DNA of 64,000 nt from Arthrobacter sp. ZGTC131 (GTDB lineage Bacteria > Actinomycetota > Actinomycetes > Actinomycetales > Micrococcaceae): contig NZ_PJIK01000002.1 in the NCBI RefSeq assembly GCF_002929275.1, forward strand, positions 373,958-437,957. The letters are read 5' to 3'. This document shows, in pieces, positions 45,833 to 60,936 of the stretch (its first letter is position 1; every line of letters begins with the position of its first letter). The notes below the pieces were generated by a model. It did not search any database. It had not been told where the DNA came from and worked only from the letters and a program-made list of their open reading frames with translations. The position numbers and the translations under genes are program-made.

Positions 45833-46798
45833 TTAAGGAACCAGCAGCACTTTGCCCGTGGTGCGGCGGCCTTCGAGGTCCTCATGGGCCCGCCGGGCCT
45901 CGGCCAGCGGATACGTCGCGCCGATCCGGATGTTGAGCTCCCCGCTGGCTGCGGCCGCGAAGACCTCTCCGGCGCGCCAGTGCCGCTCCTGCTCATTTAG
46001 CAGGAAATGCGCGAGCGACGGCCGTGTCAGCGTCAGCGATCCGCCCGCATTGAGCCGCTGGGGCTCGAAAGCCGGCACGGGACCGGAGGCGGCGCCGAAC
46101 AGGACGAGGGAACCCCTGGTGCGCAGGCAGGACAGTGAACCGTCGAAAGTGTCCCTTCCGACGCCGTCGTACACCACGTGCACGCCTGCCCCGTCTGTCA
46201 GCTCCCGGACGTGGTGCGGGAAGCCGTGGTAGCGGAGCACGTGGTCCGCGCCGGCTTCGCGAGCCAGTGCTTCCTTCTCGTCAGTGGAAACAGTGGTGAT
46301 GACGCGGGCACCCTTGGCCTTGAGTAGCTGGATCAGGAGGAGGCCGACTCCGCCGGCACCGGCATGCGTCAGGACCGTGTGGCCGGGTTCCACGCGGAAG
46401 GAGGAGTTGATCAGGTAGTGGGCGGTCATGCCCTGCAGCGGCAGTGCAGCCGCCGTGAGGTCGTCCAGCCCGTCCGGCACGGGAAGCGCTTTGCTGGCAT
46501 CCAGGACGGTATAGCCGGCGTAGCACCGCGAACCTTCAGCCGTGGCCACCCTGTCTCCGACCTTGACGGTGGTGACGCCCTCGCCGACTTCTTCGACCGT
46601 TCCCGAAGCCTCGGAGCCCGGAGTGAACGGGAAGGGCACCTTGTACGTGCCGTTCCGCTGGTAGGTGTCAATGAAGTTGACGCCGGCTGCCGCGACCTTG
46701 ACTAGGAGCTGGCCAGGGCCCGGAACGGGGCGTTCCACCTCCGCGAAATCCAGGACTTCGGGTCCGCCGGGCTGCGGGGCAACGATGGCGTGGGTCAT
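45833..46798 (-). CDS. NADPH:quinone oxidoreductase (zeta-crystallin type MDR)
   Basis: A 321-residue zinc-free medium-chain reductase. GroES-like domain first (GPGQLLVKVAAAGVNFIDTYQRNG, FTPGSEASGTVEEVGEGV), then a Rossmann domain with THAGAGGVGLLLIQLLK (AxxGxxG NADPH motif). The QOR1 subtype is indicated by YKVPFPFTPG and SLTLTRPSLAHF. I chose ATG 46798 because GGAGAAGGAG lies just upstream on the minus strand. It sits between the desaturase and Pls-like genes, 84-93 nt from each, same strand. A link to either is not evident. Confidence 0.9.
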   Translation of the reverse strand: MTHAIVAPQPGGPEVLDFAEVERPVPGPGQLLVKVAAAGVNFIDTYQRNGTYKVPFPFTPGSEASGTVEEVGEGVTTVKVGDRVATAEGSRCYAGYTVLDASKALPVPDGLDDLTAAALPLQGMTAHYLINSSFRVEPGHTVLTHAGAGGVGLLLIQLLKAKGARVITTVSTDEKEALAREAGADHVLRYHGFPHHVRELTDGAGVHVVYDGVGRDTFDGSLSCLRTRGSLVLFGAASGPVPAFEPQRLNAGGSLTLTRPSLAHFLLNEQERHWRAGEVFAAAASGELNIRIGATYPLAEARRAHEDLEGRRTTGKVLLVP

Positions 46799-46891
46799 TG
46801 AGTTTCTCCTTCTCCGGCCCGGGACCTCCGGCACCTGATCCTCATCTCATCCTAGGGACCGGGGCGCCGTAGGGCGAAGTCAGACTTTGGC

Positions 46892-47980
46892 TCAGTAACG
46901 CCGGGTGACAGTGGCCATGGGGCATTCGAAGTGGCGACCGGCGGAGAGCCCTACGTCATTGAGGTAGCGGACGATGATGCCGTAGGACTGCAGCAGCGTG
47001 GTCTCCGTGTACGGGACCTGGTGCTTGGCGCAGAACTCCCGGACGATCACGGAGGCCCTGTCCAGCTGCGGGCGGGCCATGTCCGGGAAGAGGTGATGCT
47101 CGGCCTGGCGGTTGAGGCCGCCAAGCAGGATGTCCATGAAACGGCCGCCGGAGATGTTCCGGGACGTCAGGACCTGGCGGCTGAAGAAGTCCACGCGGCT
47201 GTCCGCGGGCAGGACAGGCATGCCCTTGTGGTTCGGGGCGAAGGAAGCGCCCATGTAGAAACCGAAGACGGCGAGCTGGACGCCGATGAAGGCGAAGGCC
47301 ATGCCGACCGGAAGGAACGTGAATGCGAGGACCGGCAGCACGCTGAGCCTGGCCAGAAGGATGGGCAGTTCAACCCAGCGGTGCGTGACCTTGGCGCGGC
47401 GGAAGATGAACTTGACCGAATCGATCTGGAGGCCGAGGCCGACCAGGAACAGCAGCGGAAAGAAAAACCAGCCCTGCTTTCGCGTGAGGAAGGAGAACCG
47501 TCCCTGCCGGGCTTCAACCGCTTCGGTGTGGAAAGCGATCGGTCCGGGGGCGATGTCAGGGTCCTTGGAAATGACGTTCGGGTGGTTGTGGTGGGCGCCA
47601 TGCTTCTGCTCCCACCAGGAATAGCTCATGCCGGCCACGGAAGTGGCGAGCAGCCTGGCGGCCCAGTCGTTGGCACGGCGGGAGGCGAAGATCTGGCGGT
47701 GCCCGGCCTCGTGGGCCAGGAAGCTCAGCTGGGTGCACAGGATGCCCAGGGCGGCGGCGATGAGGAGCTGGAACCAGCTGTCACCGATGAGCGCGAAACC
47801 GAACCAGGTGGCGGTCATCAGGAGCACCAGCACGGAGAATATCGTGATGTAGAAACCGACGCGTCGCTCGAGGAGGCCCTCGGCCTTAACGGTCTTGAGG
47901 AGTTCTGAGTAGCTCAAGACAACCGCATTGGATTGCCGGACCCGGGACTGTGGGCGCTCTGAAGTAAGGGAGGGGGTCAT
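46892..47980 (-). CDS. Membrane fatty-acid desaturase (acyl-CoA/lipid delta-type)
   Basis: A 362-residue di-iron desaturase. The three histidine boxes are complete: HEAGH (90-94), HGAHH (127-131, in KHGAHHNHPN) and QAEHH (292-296). At least four membrane helices, two in FYITIFSVLVLLMTATWFGFAL and WFQLLIAAALGILCTQLSFLA. The QxxHH third box and HEAGH first box resemble the DesA3-like and omega-type acyl-lipid desaturases of actinobacteria. I chose ATG 47980 (MTPSLTSERP), with GAGG 10 nt upstream. Likely adjusts membrane fluidity. It is divergent from argC. Confidence 0.88.
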   Translation of the reverse strand: MTPSLTSERPQSRVRQSNAVVLSYSELLKTVKAEGLLERRVGFYITIFSVLVLLMTATWFGFALIGDSWFQLLIAAALGILCTQLSFLAHEAGHRQIFASRRANDWAARLLATSVAGMSYSWWEQKHGAHHNHPNVISKDPDIAPGPIAFHTEAVEARQGRFSFLTRKQGWFFFPLLFLVGLGLQIDSVKFIFRRAKVTHRWVELPILLARLSVLPVLAFTFLPVGMAFAFIGVQLAVFGFYMGASFAPNHKGMPVLPADSRVDFFSRQVLTSRNISGGRFMDILLGGLNRQAEHHLFPDMARPQLDRASVIVREFCAKHQVPYTETTLLQSYGIIVRYLNDVGLSAGRHFECPMATVTRRY

Positions 47981-48135
47981 GTACTGCGTGCCTCGTAACG
48001 TTAACGGGCAACGCTGCAGCCGACATTCGGCCTGCGCGGTCTGGATTACCCTATGCCAAGGATACCGGGACTGCGTGTCCAATTGTTTCGGAAGCTCCCG
48101 CGGCGGGACGGCGACGATTCAGGGCGCACCGAGTT

Positions 48136-50380
<2,245 letters not shown>

Positions 50381-50407
50381 ATCCACCAGCACCTGGAGAA
50401 CAGCAGC

Positions 50408-51367
50408 ATGAACACCCAGACCCGCGAGACCACGTCCATGAGCGATGCCCAGGACAAGGCCGGCACGCTGATCGAGGCCCTGCCGTGGATCCAGCGCTTC
50501 GCCGGCACCACCATGGTGATCAAGTACGGCGGCAACGCCATGGTCAACGACGACCTCCGCCGCGCGTTCGCTGAAGACGTCGTGTTCCTCCACCACGTGG
50601 GGATCCACCCCGTGGTGGTCCACGGCGGCGGCCCGCAGATCAACGCCATGCTGAGCCGGCTAGGCATCGAATCAGAGTTCAAGGGCGGCCTGCGCGTCAC
50701 CACCCCCGAGGCGATGGACGTGGTGCGCATGGTCCTCACCGGCCAGGTGGGCCGCGAGCTCGTGGGCCTGATCAACTCCCACGGTCCCTACGCCGTCGGC
50801 ATGTCCGGCGAGGACGGCGGCCTGCTCCGCGCGGTCCGCACCGGCACTGTCGTCGACGGCGAAGAAGTGGACCTTGGCCTGGTGGGTGAGGTTGTGGGCG
50901 TTAATCCGGAAGGAATCGTCGACATCCTGGCCGCCGGCCGGATTCCGGTGATCTCCACCGTGGCCCCGGAGATTTTCGATGGCGGCACGGCCGACGGCGG
51001 AGCGCAGCGGGCCCAGACCACCGGGCAGGTCCTCAATGTCAATGCGGACACCGCCGCTGCCGCGCTGGCCGAAGCGTTGGGGGCCTCCAAACTGGTGATC
51101 CTGACCGACGTCGAAGGCTTGTACGCGAACTGGCCAGACCGCTCGTCGCTGATCTCGTCGCTGACCGCTTCCGAACTCCGGGACCTGCTGCCGTCGCTCG
51201 AATCCGGCATGATCCCCAAGATGGAGGCCTGCCTCAAGGCAGTCGACGGCGGGGTGGAGCGCGCGCACATCGTGGACGGGCGCCTGGCCCACTCCATGCT
51301 GCTTGAAACATTTACGACGGCGGGGATCGGCACCCAAGTGGTCCCGGACGAGGAGACGGACGCATGA
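50408..51367 (+). CDS. argB: Acetylglutamate kinase
   Basis: A 319-residue amino-acid kinase. [11 protein letters not shown] for [14 protein letters not shown] for substrate, the GLLNAD-like [33 protein letters not shown], and a C-terminal lysine in [14 protein letters not shown]. An in-frame ATG at 50441 is an alternative; the AACAGCAGC upstream is no strong SD. The kinase is usually feedback-inhibited by arginine in this pathway type. Confidence 0.95.
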   Translation: MNTQTRETTSMSDAQDKAGTLIEALPWIQRFAGTTMVIKYGGNAMVNDDLRRAFAEDVVFLHHVGIHPVVVHGGGPQINAMLSRLGIESEFKGGLRVTTPEAMDVVRMVLTGQVGRELVGLINSHGPYAVGMSGEDGGLLRAVRTGTVVDGEEVDLGLVGEVVGVNPEGIVDILAAGRIPVISTVAPEIFDGGTADGGAQRAQTTGQVLNVNADTAAAALAEALGASKLVILTDVEGLYANWPDRSSLISSLTASELRDLLPSLESGMIPKMEACLKAVDGGVERAHIVDGRLAHSMLLETFTTAGIGTQVVPDEETDA

Positions 51368-52638
51368 GCAACTTTGAACAATCAGCAGTGGTTGAGCAGT
51401 CGCCGGTGGCTGAGCTGGTGGAAACCCGCGGCCATGCCGGCGCCGAATGGCTGGCGCGCTACTCGTCATCGCTCATGGGCGTCTTCGGCACGCCGCAGCG
51501 CGTCCTGGTCCGCGGAGCCGGCTGCCTGGTCTGGGACGCCGACGGCAAGGAATACCTGGACCTGCTCGGCGGCATCGCCGTGAACGCCCTGGGCCACGCA
51601 CACCCGTTCGTGACCTCGGTGATCGCCAGCCAGCTGGCCACGCTGGGGCACGTTTCCAACTTTTTCACCAGCCCCACGCAGATCGCCCTGGCCGAGAAGC
51701 TGCTGGCACTGAGCAAGGCGCCGGCGGGTTCGAAAATCTTCTTCACCAACTCCGGCACCGAGGCCAACGAGGCCGCCTTCAAGCTGGCCCGCCGGAATTC
51801 CGCCGGCCCCGACGGCAAACCCAGGACCAAAATCATCGCACTGGAGGGCGCCTTCCACGGCCGGACCATGGGGGCTCTGGCCCTCACGGCGAAGGAAGCC
51901 TACCGGGCGCCCTTCGAACCGATGCCCGGCGGTGTGGTGCACATTCCGTTCGGCGACATTGAGGCCCTCCGCAATGCAGTGGACGACACCGTCGCCGCCG
52001 TCTTCCTGGAACCCATCCAGGGGGAAGCGGGCGTGCGGCCCCTTCCGGCCGGCTACCTGCAGGCGGCCCGCGAGCTCACGTCGCAGGCCGGTGCCCTGCT
52101 GATCCTGGATGAGGTCCAGACCGGCATCGGCCGCACCGGAAAATGGCTGGCGAGCGAGGACGCCGGAATTGTTCCCGACGCCGTCACCCTTGCCAAGGGG
52201 CTCGGCGGCGGTTTCCCGATCGGAGCCTTGGTCACGTTCGGCGAAAAGACTTCATCCCTCCTGACGGCAGGACAGCACGGCACCACCTTCGGCGGAAACC
52301 CGGTGGCCACGGCCGCCGCCCTGGCCACGCTTCACACCGTCGAAAGCCAGCACGTGCTGGAGAACGTCCGGGCGGTGGGGGAGCACCTCCGCGCCGCCCT
52401 GGCGGCCGTCGACGGTGTCACGGCGGTCCGCGGGGAGGGACTCCTGATCGGCTTCGACCTCGACGCCGACGTTGCCCCCGCCGCCGTGACGGCCGCGCTC
52501 GACGCCGGCTACATCATCAACAGCCCAGGGCCGCGGACCATCCGCCTGGCCCCGCCGCTGATCCTCACGGAAGATCAGGCGGACCGTTTTCTGGCCGCCC
52601 TTCCGGCCATCCTGCAAACCGCAAAGGAAGCACAGTGA
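51364..52638 (+). CDS. argD: Acetylornithine aminotransferase
   Basis: A 424-residue class III PLP aminotransferase. [48 protein letters not shown] and PLP lysine Lys278 in [17 protein letters not shown] overlaps the argB stop (ATGA), and its TGA overlaps the argF GTG. Confidence 0.95.
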   Translation: MSNFEQSAVVEQSPVAELVETRGHAGAEWLARYSSSLMGVFGTPQRVLVRGAGCLVWDADGKEYLDLLGGIAVNALGHAHPFVTSVIASQLATLGHVSNFFTSPTQIALAEKLLALSKAPAGSKIFFTNSGTEANEAAFKLARRNSAGPDGKPRTKIIALEGAFHGRTMGALALTAKEAYRAPFEPMPGGVVHIPFGDIEALRNAVDDTVAAVFLEPIQGEAGVRPLPAGYLQAARELTSQAGALLILDEVQTGIGRTGKWLASEDAGIVPDAVTLAKGLGGGFPIGALVTFGEKTSSLLTAGQHGTTFGGNPVATAAALATLHTVESQHVLENVRAVGEHLRAALAAVDGVTAVRGEGLLIGFDLDADVAPAAVTAALDAGYIINSPGPRTIRLAPPLILTEDQADRFLAALPAILQTAKEAQ

Positions 52639-53654
52639 CAGCAGCAGTGACTCCCAAACCCCTGATCCGGCACTTCCTCAAGGACACCGACCTCAGCCCG
52701 GCCGAGCAGGCCGAAGTCCTCGAACTGGCAGTCCGCATGAAAGCGGCGCCATACAGTGTCCAGCCCTTTGCCGCGGACGGCAACGGCCGCAAGACCGTGG
52801 CCGTGATCTTCGACAAGACTTCCACCCGGACCCGGGTGTCCTTCGCCACCGGGGTGGCCGACATGGGCGGCAACGCCCTGATCATCAACCCGGGCGAGGC
52901 GCAGATCGGCCACAAGGAATCGGTGGAGGACACGGCCAAGGTGCTCGAGCGCATGGTCTCCACCATTGTGTGGCGGACCGGCGCGCACTCGGGCCTGGTG
53001 GCGATGGCGGAAAACTCCCGGGTTCCCGTCATCAACGCCCTCTGCGATGACTACCACCCCTGCCAGCTGCTGGCGGACCTGCTGGCCGTCAAGGAGCACA
53101 AGGGCGAACTCAAGGGGCTCACCATGGCCTACCTGGGGGATGCCGCCAACAACATGGCCAACTCCTACCTCCTGGCCGGTGTCACGGCCGGAATGCACGT
53201 CCGGATCGCCGGGCCCGACGGCTACCTGCCGGCGGCCGGCATCGTGGCGGCAGCCCAGGAGCGCGCCACCGAAACCGGCGGCTCCGTCCTCATCACCACG
53301 GACGCCGCGGAAGCGCTCAAGGGCGCTGACGTCGTGGCCACCGACACCTGGGTGTCCATGGGCCAGGAATCGGAAAAGGAAGCCCGGCTGCAGCTGTTCC
53401 GGGAGTACGCCGTCGACGAGGCCGCCATGGCGCAGGCGGCGGAAGACGCCGTCGTGCTTCACTGCCTTCCCGCTTACCGGGGCTACGAGATCTCGGCGGG
53501 CGTCATTGACGGCCCGCAGTCCATCGTCTGGGACGAGGCCGAGAACCGCCTGCACGCGCAGAAGGCCCTGATGGCCTGGCTCATGCACCGGTCGGGGCTG
53601 GCCTTCGTCGACGGTCTCTCGCCCGTTGAAGGAACTGGGGAGAGCACGTTCTAG
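52635..53654 (+). CDS. argF: Ornithine carbamoyltransferase
   Basis: A 339-residue enzyme making citrulline. Carbamoyl-phosphate loop [25 protein letters not shown] for ornithine, and [12 protein letters not shown] with the catalytic Cys. GTG 52635 overlaps the argD stop. Its last base overlaps the argR start. Confidence 0.95.
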   Translation: MTAAVTPKPLIRHFLKDTDLSPAEQAEVLELAVRMKAAPYSVQPFAADGNGRKTVAVIFDKTSTRTRVSFATGVADMGGNALIINPGEAQIGHKESVEDTAKVLERMVSTIVWRTGAHSGLVAMAENSRVPVINALCDDYHPCQLLADLLAVKEHKGELKGLTMAYLGDAANNMANSYLLAGVTAGMHVRIAGPDGYLPAAGIVAAAQERATETGGSVLITTDAAEALKGADVVATDTWVSMGQESEKEARLQLFREYAVDEAAMAQAAEDAVVLHCLPAYRGYEISAGVIDGPQSIVWDEAENRLHAQKALMAWLMHRSGLAFVDGLSPVEGTGESTF

Positions 53655-54190
53655 TGTCCACCAACCCGTCGGTACCGGGCGCGAGCCCGGCCACCAAGAC
53701 AGCCCGCCAGGCGCGGATCACCGCGATCCTGACGGGCGAGTCGGTGCGCTCCCAGGCGGAGCTCGCGGCGCTGCTCGCGGACGACGGCGTGCAGGTCACG
53801 CAGGCCACACTGTCCCGCGACCTCGTGGAGCTCGGCGCCGTCCGCGTCCGCGGCAAGGAGGGCGTCCTGGTCTACGCCGTCCCCGGTGAGGGCGGGGAAC
53901 GGGCTGCCAAGAGCGGAGTCAGCCAGGAAATCCTGGATGCGCGGCTGGCCCGGCTGTGCGGGGAACTGCTGGTGACGGCCGAGGCATCCGCGAACATCGC
54001 GGTGCTCCGGACGCCTCCCGGGGCCGCGAACTTCCTGGCCCTCGCGATCGACCATTCCGTGATGCCGTCCATCCTGGGCACCATTGCGGGCGACGACACC
54101 GTGCTGCTGGTGGCCCGGGATCCGCTGGGCGGACCCGAGCTCGCGGCGCGGTTCCTGCAGCTCGCCGAGGAAGCCGGCACCAGCCAGTAG
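53654..54190 (+). CDS. argR: Arginine repressor ArgR
   Basis: A 178-residue ArgR/AhrC protein: winged-helix domain ([37 protein letters not shown]) then the hexamerisation/arginine domain ([37 protein letters not shown]). GTG start overlaps the argF stop by one base. It probably binds the candidate ARG boxes in front of argC and so closes a feedback loop. Confidence 0.95.
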   Translation: MSTNPSVPGASPATKTARQARITAILTGESVRSQAELAALLADDGVQVTQATLSRDLVELGAVRVRGKEGVLVYAVPGEGGERAAKSGVSQEILDARLARLCGELLVTAEASANIAVLRTPPGAANFLALAIDHSVMPSILGTIAGDDTVLLVARDPLGGPELAARFLQLAEEAGTSQ

Positions 54191-54299
54191 CGGTCCAGCA
54201 CGCGGCCGGGTGCGGCGGTGTGGCACGCTTTACCGAACGAATTTTTGCGGCGACTTTTTCAGACAAGCATGATCTACAAACAACAAAGGAGCGTTTCAA

Positions 54300-56944
<2,645 letters not shown>

Positions 56945-56948
56945 CAGC

Positions 56949-57046
56949 CACACGCTCTCTCACTTCCTGCAGCGTTTCCGCCGACGCTCCTGCATCACTT
57001 GCAGGAGGGTCGGCGGATTTCCTGCCAAAGGTGAGAGAGCGTTGTG
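56949..57046. repeat. 98-nt imperfect palindrome (REP/MITE-like) after argH
   Basis: Outer arms CACACGCTCTCTCAC / GTGAGAGAGCGTTGTG, middle arms TTCCGCCGAC / GTCGGCGGAT and inner arms CTCCTGCA / TGCAGGAG around TCACT. It may terminate argH transcription, but its size and layered arms suit a dispersed palindromic element. Copy number cannot be judged from one window. Confidence 0.65.
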
Positions 57047-57235
57047 CGTTCACTGCCGAACATCGATCCCGACGGCTGGCACATCGCCACCTCCAGGACC
57101 TCGCGTAAGGGCAGGGAGCTGGCCGCCAACCACAAGGCCGCGCTGAACTTCTACTGGCCGTTACAGGGCCGCCAAGGTCCGCGTGGCGGGGCCCGGCACT
57201 TCTACGGCCCCGGCCCGGTGCGGGGCCCGCGTTAA
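57044..57235 (+). pseudogene. Remnant of a pyridoxamine 5'-phosphate oxidase (PdxH-like) gene
   Basis: About 45 codons match the PdxH core: GWHIATSRTSRKGRELAANHKAALNFYWP, the FMN/PLP-binding segment of PNPOx enzymes. After LQGRQ the expected VRV-G continues only in another frame (KVRVAGP), so a frameshift is present, and both the N-terminal half and C-terminus are lost. It starts directly at the edge of the palindromic repeat, suggesting loss by the same event. It is too short to be functional. Confidence 0.7.
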
Positions 57236-57253
57236 GGCTCATTAACTGTCCGC

Positions 57254-57259
57254 TACCAT
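57254..57259 (+). promoter_or_regulatory. -10-like hexamer TACCAT, 6 nt before the MDMPI-type gene
   Basis: TACCAT-TGCCGT-ATG with no SD. Leaderless start likely. Confidence 0.45.
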
Positions 57260-57265
57260 TGCCGT

Positions 57266-58003
57266 ATGACCGCAATCACACCGGACACGTTGCTGGCCGA
57301 ACTCCACAAAGCTGCCGACGTCGTTGCCTCCCAGGCCGGCAAACTCACCGCAGAAGATATCCCGGCACCCTCAACATTGCCGGGATGGACCCGCGGCCAT
57401 GTGCTGGCGCACATCGCCGGCATCTCGAACGCCATGGCGCGGCAGCTTGAATTCGCCGCCCGCGGTGAAACGGTGGAGCTTTACGACGGCGGTTACGAGG
57501 GCCGCACGAGTGCCATCGAGGCGGCCGCCGGCCATGGCATCGACGAACACCGCCGCGATCTCGCCGCTGCGATCGAACGGGCCCTGCACGCGTTCGACTC
57601 GCTTGCACCTGGCATCTGGCAGGTTCCCATTTCCTACCGCGGGGGAGTGGTGTTCGACGGCGGACTGGCCCTGTGGCGCGAGCTCGTGATCCATGCGTCC
57701 GACCTCGGCACCGGGCGGGGGCCGGAGACCTGGAGCCGGCTGTTCTGCGAACACCTCTTCGATTTCCTGTCCGCCCGCGTGCCGGAAGGACAGAAGTTCG
57801 TGCTCCAGCCGCTGGGGCTGCCGCCCGTGGCAATCGGTGCCGGCGGGCGTTCCACGGTCATCAGCGGAATGGTTACCGACATTGCGGCCTGGCTCGCTGG
57901 CCGCGAACCTTCACTTGGCAGCCTGCGCGCCTCCGCCGCTGCCGACGGTGTGGACCTGCCGGAGCTGCTGCCGTGGCCGTCGGGAGTTCCGGCGTCCAAG
58001 TAG
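57266..58003 (+). CDS. Maleylpyruvate isomerase family (mycothiol-dependent-type) protein
   Basis: A 245-residue DinB/MDMPI-fold protein: the N-terminal four-helix bundle has LPGWTRGHVLAHIAGISNAMARQLEFA with the first metal His, and later LALWRELVIHASDLGTG with the second. The C-terminal domain (about 165-245) is the MDMPI C half. Family members use mycothiol as cofactor or detoxify with it. The substrate is unknown. It is monocistronic and plausibly housekeeping. Confidence 0.82.
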   Translation: MTAITPDTLLAELHKAADVVASQAGKLTAEDIPAPSTLPGWTRGHVLAHIAGISNAMARQLEFAARGETVELYDGGYEGRTSAIEAAAGHGIDEHRRDLAAAIERALHAFDSLAPGIWQVPISYRGGVVFDGGLALWRELVIHASDLGTGRGPETWSRLFCEHLFDFLSARVPEGQKFVLQPLGLPPVAIGAGGRSTVISGMVTDIAAWLAGREPSLGSLRASAAADGVDLPELLPWPSGVPASK

Positions 58004-58026
58004 GGGCCCGGCATCGCGCCGCCTGC

Positions 58027-58602
58027 CTAGCGCGCCTGGGCCGTAAATGCATTGGCGGCGAGAGCGTCCGCCGTGAATGATTCCACTGTAAGAGACTCCG
58101 CTGCGAGCGATTCCCTTTCGCGGGCCAGCAGGCTTTCCTTGACGCGGAGCCCCCACCGGAAGCCGCCGAGGGTGCCGTCCGTTCGGACCACCCGGTGGCA
58201 CGGCACGAAAAGGGCCGCGGCGTTGAAAGCGCACGCGCTGGCGGCAGCGCGCACTGCCTTCGCATTGCCTGACAGTACGGCGTACTCGGTGTAGGTGACG
58301 GGGGCTCCCGGGCTGACGGTCCGCAGCACATCCCAGGCGTGGGCACGGAACGGTCCCGATTTCTGCAGCACGGGCACGCTCATTGCCGGTGCCGGGTTGC
58401 CGGCGTAGAAGGCCTGCACGGCGGCGGAAATGGGGCCGAGATCGTCCACGGCATCGTAGGCCTCGGGCCGCAGCTCGGGGTGTATCTGGCCGGTGAGTTC
58501 GCCGGCGTCCGCGGTCCAGCCCGACGCCAGCACCACGCCGTCCCTTGCAATGATCGTGAACGGGCCGTCCGGGGTGGCCATGGTGAGTAGCTGGGCTTTC
58601 AT
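58027..58602 (-). CDS. ogt: Methylated-DNA-protein cysteine methyltransferase (O6-alkylguanine) with a pentad-repeat tail
   Basis: A 191-residue suicide repair protein. Active Cys135 in [20 protein letters not shown]; the helix-turn-helix is [24 protein letters not shown]-like. The N-terminal domain is short. After [11 protein letters not shown] a C-terminal tail of about 30 residues repeats a five-residue unit ([25 protein letters not shown]) that ordinary Ogt lacks. ATG 58602 overlaps the alkA-ada stop (ATGA), so it is coupled with it. Confidence 0.92.
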   Translation of the reverse strand: MKAQLLTMATPDGPFTIIARDGVVLASGWTADAGELTGQIHPELRPEAYDAVDDLGPISAAVQAFYAGNPAPAMSVPVLQKSGPFRAHAWDVLRTVSPGAPVTYTEYAVLSGNAKAVRAAASACAFNAAALFVPCHRVVRTDGTLGGFRWGLRVKESLLARERESLAAESLTVESFTADALAANAFTAQAR

Positions 58603-60152
58603 ATCGTCGCCTTCGTTGGTTGGGCCGTCCGGGCAGTCTGTGCTGCAGTGGTGGCAGTGGTCTTGGGGGTGGTCTTGGGTGCGGCCGCGGCCGCGCGCCA
58701 GAGGTGCATCGTGGCATAGGACCGCCACGGGCTGACCTCGCTGAAATCCGATGTCCGGGCCACCCTGTTTGCGCCGGGGCCGGACCCAGCGCCCTCCGCG
58801 CCGGAAAGGGCCCGGATTCCGTTGCGCACGGCGGCGTCGTTGGCCAGGAACACGTCCGGGGCTCCGATGACCCGCATTGCGACATAGCCCACCGTCCAGG
58901 GTCCCACCCCCGGCACGGGCAGCAGCTTTGCGCGCAGCCCGGGCAGGTCATCCCCGTACCCCAGCTCCAGGTCCCCGTCGGCAAGGGCCCGGGCGGCTGC
59001 CACCAGTGATTCTATTCTGCGCCGCGGCCCGCGCAGCAGCTCCCCGCCCGCCGCGGCGATCTGTGCCGGCGTGGGGAACAGCCGGTCGAGCCCGTCCCCG
59101 GCCGCCATGCTGGGGCTGCCGGCGACGGACAGCTGCGTGAGTGCCGTCCGCGCCGCGGCAACCGTGATCTGCTGGCCGGTCATCGCGCGGATCAGGAGTT
59201 CCTGCGGGTCTAAGGCCCCGGGCATGCGGATGCCGGGAGCGGAGGCGACAGCCGCCGCGAGCCGTGGGTCAGCGCCGAGCGCACTGTCGATGGCCACCGG
59301 ATCGGCGTCAAGGTCGAAAAGCCGCCGGACCCGGCTCAGCAGCGCCGGGAGATCCCGCAGGTCCACCGCGCCAATGGTGAGGACCAGCGGCCGGCCGGGA
59401 GCGCCGGCGTCGTAATCCACCCGAAAGCGGGCGTCGCCGTGCGGGAGCCTGAGTGAGCGCGCGTAGGAAGCCGGCGTTCCGGTTTCGATCCCCGGGATGG
59501 CCCGGACGGCCAGGAAACTGAAGACGCCGGGATCGAACGGTTCGCGGTAGGGAAGATTCAGGGTGAGGGCTGTGCTGGCCGCCGGGGTCGGGTGGTGGCG
59601 GGCGGTGCCGCGCAGGGCGGTCGGCGTCATATCGAACACCTCGCCCACCGTCTCGTTGAACTGGCGCACACTGCTGAATCCGGCGGCAAAGGCGATGTCG
59701 GCGAGTTTCATGGGCGTGGAGACCAGCAGCGTGCGGGCGGTCTGCGCCCTGCTGGCCCGGGCAAGGGACAGGGGGCCCGCGCCGAGTTCATGGCTGAGGA
59801 TCCGGTTCAGCTGGCGGGACGAATATCCCAGGCACGCGGCCAGGCCCTCGACACCGTCGCGGTTGATGACGCCGTCGTTAATGAGCCGCATGGCCCGGCC
59901 GGCAACGTCGGAGCGGATGTTCCAGGCTGGCGTTCCCGGCACTGCCTCGGGCAGGCACCGCTTGCAGGCGCGGTAGCCGGCGTCGTGGGCCGCAGCCGAG
60001 GTTTCGTAGAAGGTGACGTTCTCGGCTTTCGGCGTCCTGGCCGGGCACGACGGCCGGCAGTAGATGCCCGTGGTCCGCACCGCCGTGTAGAACTGCCCGT
60101 CGAAACGGGTGTCCCGCGCATCGATTGCGCGGTAGCGCTGCCAAAAGTCCAT
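58599..60152 (-). CDS. Fused Ada transcriptional activator / AlkA 3-methyladenine DNA glycosylase
   Basis: A 517-residue fusion. The Ada N-domain has the zinc/acceptor cysteines 32, 36, 63, 66 (IYCRPSC and ACKRC), where one takes methyl from DNA phosphotriesters. An AraC-type HTH follows (about 85-185, [17 protein letters not shown]...[17 protein letters not shown]). AlkA fills the rest with a HhH-GPD motif [20 protein letters not shown] and likely catalytic Asp439 (VFLANDAAV). The tail is a Thr/Ala/Lys run. It lacks the C-terminal MGMT domain of E. coli Ada, which is supplied by the coupled ogt. It probably controls itself, ogt and mpg as the adaptive response. Confidence 0.92.
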   Translation of the reverse strand: MDFWQRYRAIDARDTRFDGQFYTAVRTTGIYCRPSCPARTPKAENVTFYETSAAAHDAGYRACKRCLPEAVPGTPAWNIRSDVAGRAMRLINDGVINRDGVEGLAACLGYSSRQLNRILSHELGAGPLSLARASRAQTARTLLVSTPMKLADIAFAAGFSSVRQFNETVGEVFDMTPTALRGTARHHPTPAASTALTLNLPYREPFDPGVFSFLAVRAIPGIETGTPASYARSLRLPHGDARFRVDYDAGAPGRPLVLTIGAVDLRDLPALLSRVRRLFDLDADPVAIDSALGADPRLAAAVASAPGIRMPGALDPQELLIRAMTGQQITVAAARTALTQLSVAGSPSMAAGDGLDRLFPTPAQIAAAGGELLRGPRRRIESLVAAARALADGDLELGYGDDLPGLRAKLLPVPGVGPWTVGYVAMRVIGAPDVFLANDAAVRNGIRALSGAEGAGSGPGANRVARTSDFSEVSPWRSYATMHLWRAAAAAPKTTPKTTATTAAQTARTAQPTKATI

Positions 60153-60243
60153 GAACCCATCCTGCCAGCCGGCACGGGGCAGGGCTAGCGGAAATCGGAC
60201 ATGGGCGTGGGCGGGGTGACGCGTTGCCTCGCGGGCCGTTCGG

Positions 60244-60249
60244 TAGAGT
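60244..60249 (+). promoter_or_regulatory. -10-like hexamer TAGAGT, 6 nt before the mpg start
   Basis: TAGAGT-CTGAGC-ATG. The region between the divergent alkA-ada and mpg genes is 103 nt. Confidence 0.45.
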
Positions 60250-60255
60250 CTGAGC

Positions 60256-60912
60256 ATGACCGTCAGCAGCAGGCCCTTGGTGCCGGAGGACCGTGTGCGG
60301 GAAGTGCTGTCCGGCGATGCCCGGGAGATCGCCCCGCTGCTCTTGGGCGCGATCCTTACCCACGAAACCCCCGACGGCCCGGTCTCCGTGCGGCTCACCG
60401 AGGTGGAGGCCTACATGGGACCCGGCGACTCCCAGCATCCGGACCCCGGGTCCCATACCTTCCGCGGCCCCACACGCCGGAACGCGCCGATGTTCGGCCC
60501 GGCGGGACACCTTTACGTGTACTTCACCTACGGCATGCATTACTGCGCCAACATCGTCTGCGGACCGGCCGGGCACGCGTCCGCCGTTTTGCTCCGCGCC
60601 GGCGAGGTGGTGGCGGGCCGGGAGGCGGCGCTGGTGCGGCGGCCGACGTCGAAATCGGCCCGGGACCTGGCCAGCGGTCCGGCGAGGCTTGCCCTGGCCC
60701 TGGGCCTGACCACGGCGGACAGCGGGCGCGACGCGCTGAGCGCCCCCTTCGGGCTGCAGCTTCCGCCGGTTCCCGCGGCGGACATCAGCTCCGGCCCCAG
60801 GGTCGGCGTCTCCGGCGACGGCGGATCCCACGACTACCCCTGGCGGTTTTGGCTGACCGGTGACCCCACCGTTTCCCGTTATAAGGCGGCAAAGGTCCGT
60901 TCGGCGCCGTAA
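60256..60912 (+). CDS. mpg: 3-methyladenine DNA glycosylase, AAG/Mpg family
   Basis: A 218-residue monofunctional glycosylase that removes alkylated and deaminated purines. [26 protein letters not shown] has the catalytic Glu, and [35 protein letters not shown] is the family core. The usual bacterial length is about 200. Divergent from alkA-ada with the shared 103-nt region. Together with ogt and AlkA it makes an alkylation-repair island. Confidence 0.94.
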   Translation: MTVSSRPLVPEDRVREVLSGDAREIAPLLLGAILTHETPDGPVSVRLTEVEAYMGPGDSQHPDPGSHTFRGPTRRNAPMFGPAGHLYVYFTYGMHYCANIVCGPAGHASAVLLRAGEVVAGREAALVRRPTSKSARDLASGPARLALALGLTTADSGRDALSAPFGLQLPPVPAADISSGPRVGVSGDGGSHDYPWRFWLTGDPTVSRYKAAKVRSAP

Positions 60913-60925
60913 GTTGCCGCGCAGT

Positions 60926-60930
60926 AGGCT
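60926..60930 (+). promoter_or_regulatory. -10-like TAGGCT (60925-60930), 6 nt before the apt start
   Basis: TAGGCT-TGACGC-GTG with no SD. The hexamer begins at 60925. Leaderless start likely. Confidence 0.42.
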
Positions 60931-60936
60931 TGACGC

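Noticed and set aside
47999-48006. CGTTAACG palindrome upstream of the desaturase gene
   Set aside because: Eight bases are expected by chance, and no partner or regulator gene is adjacent.
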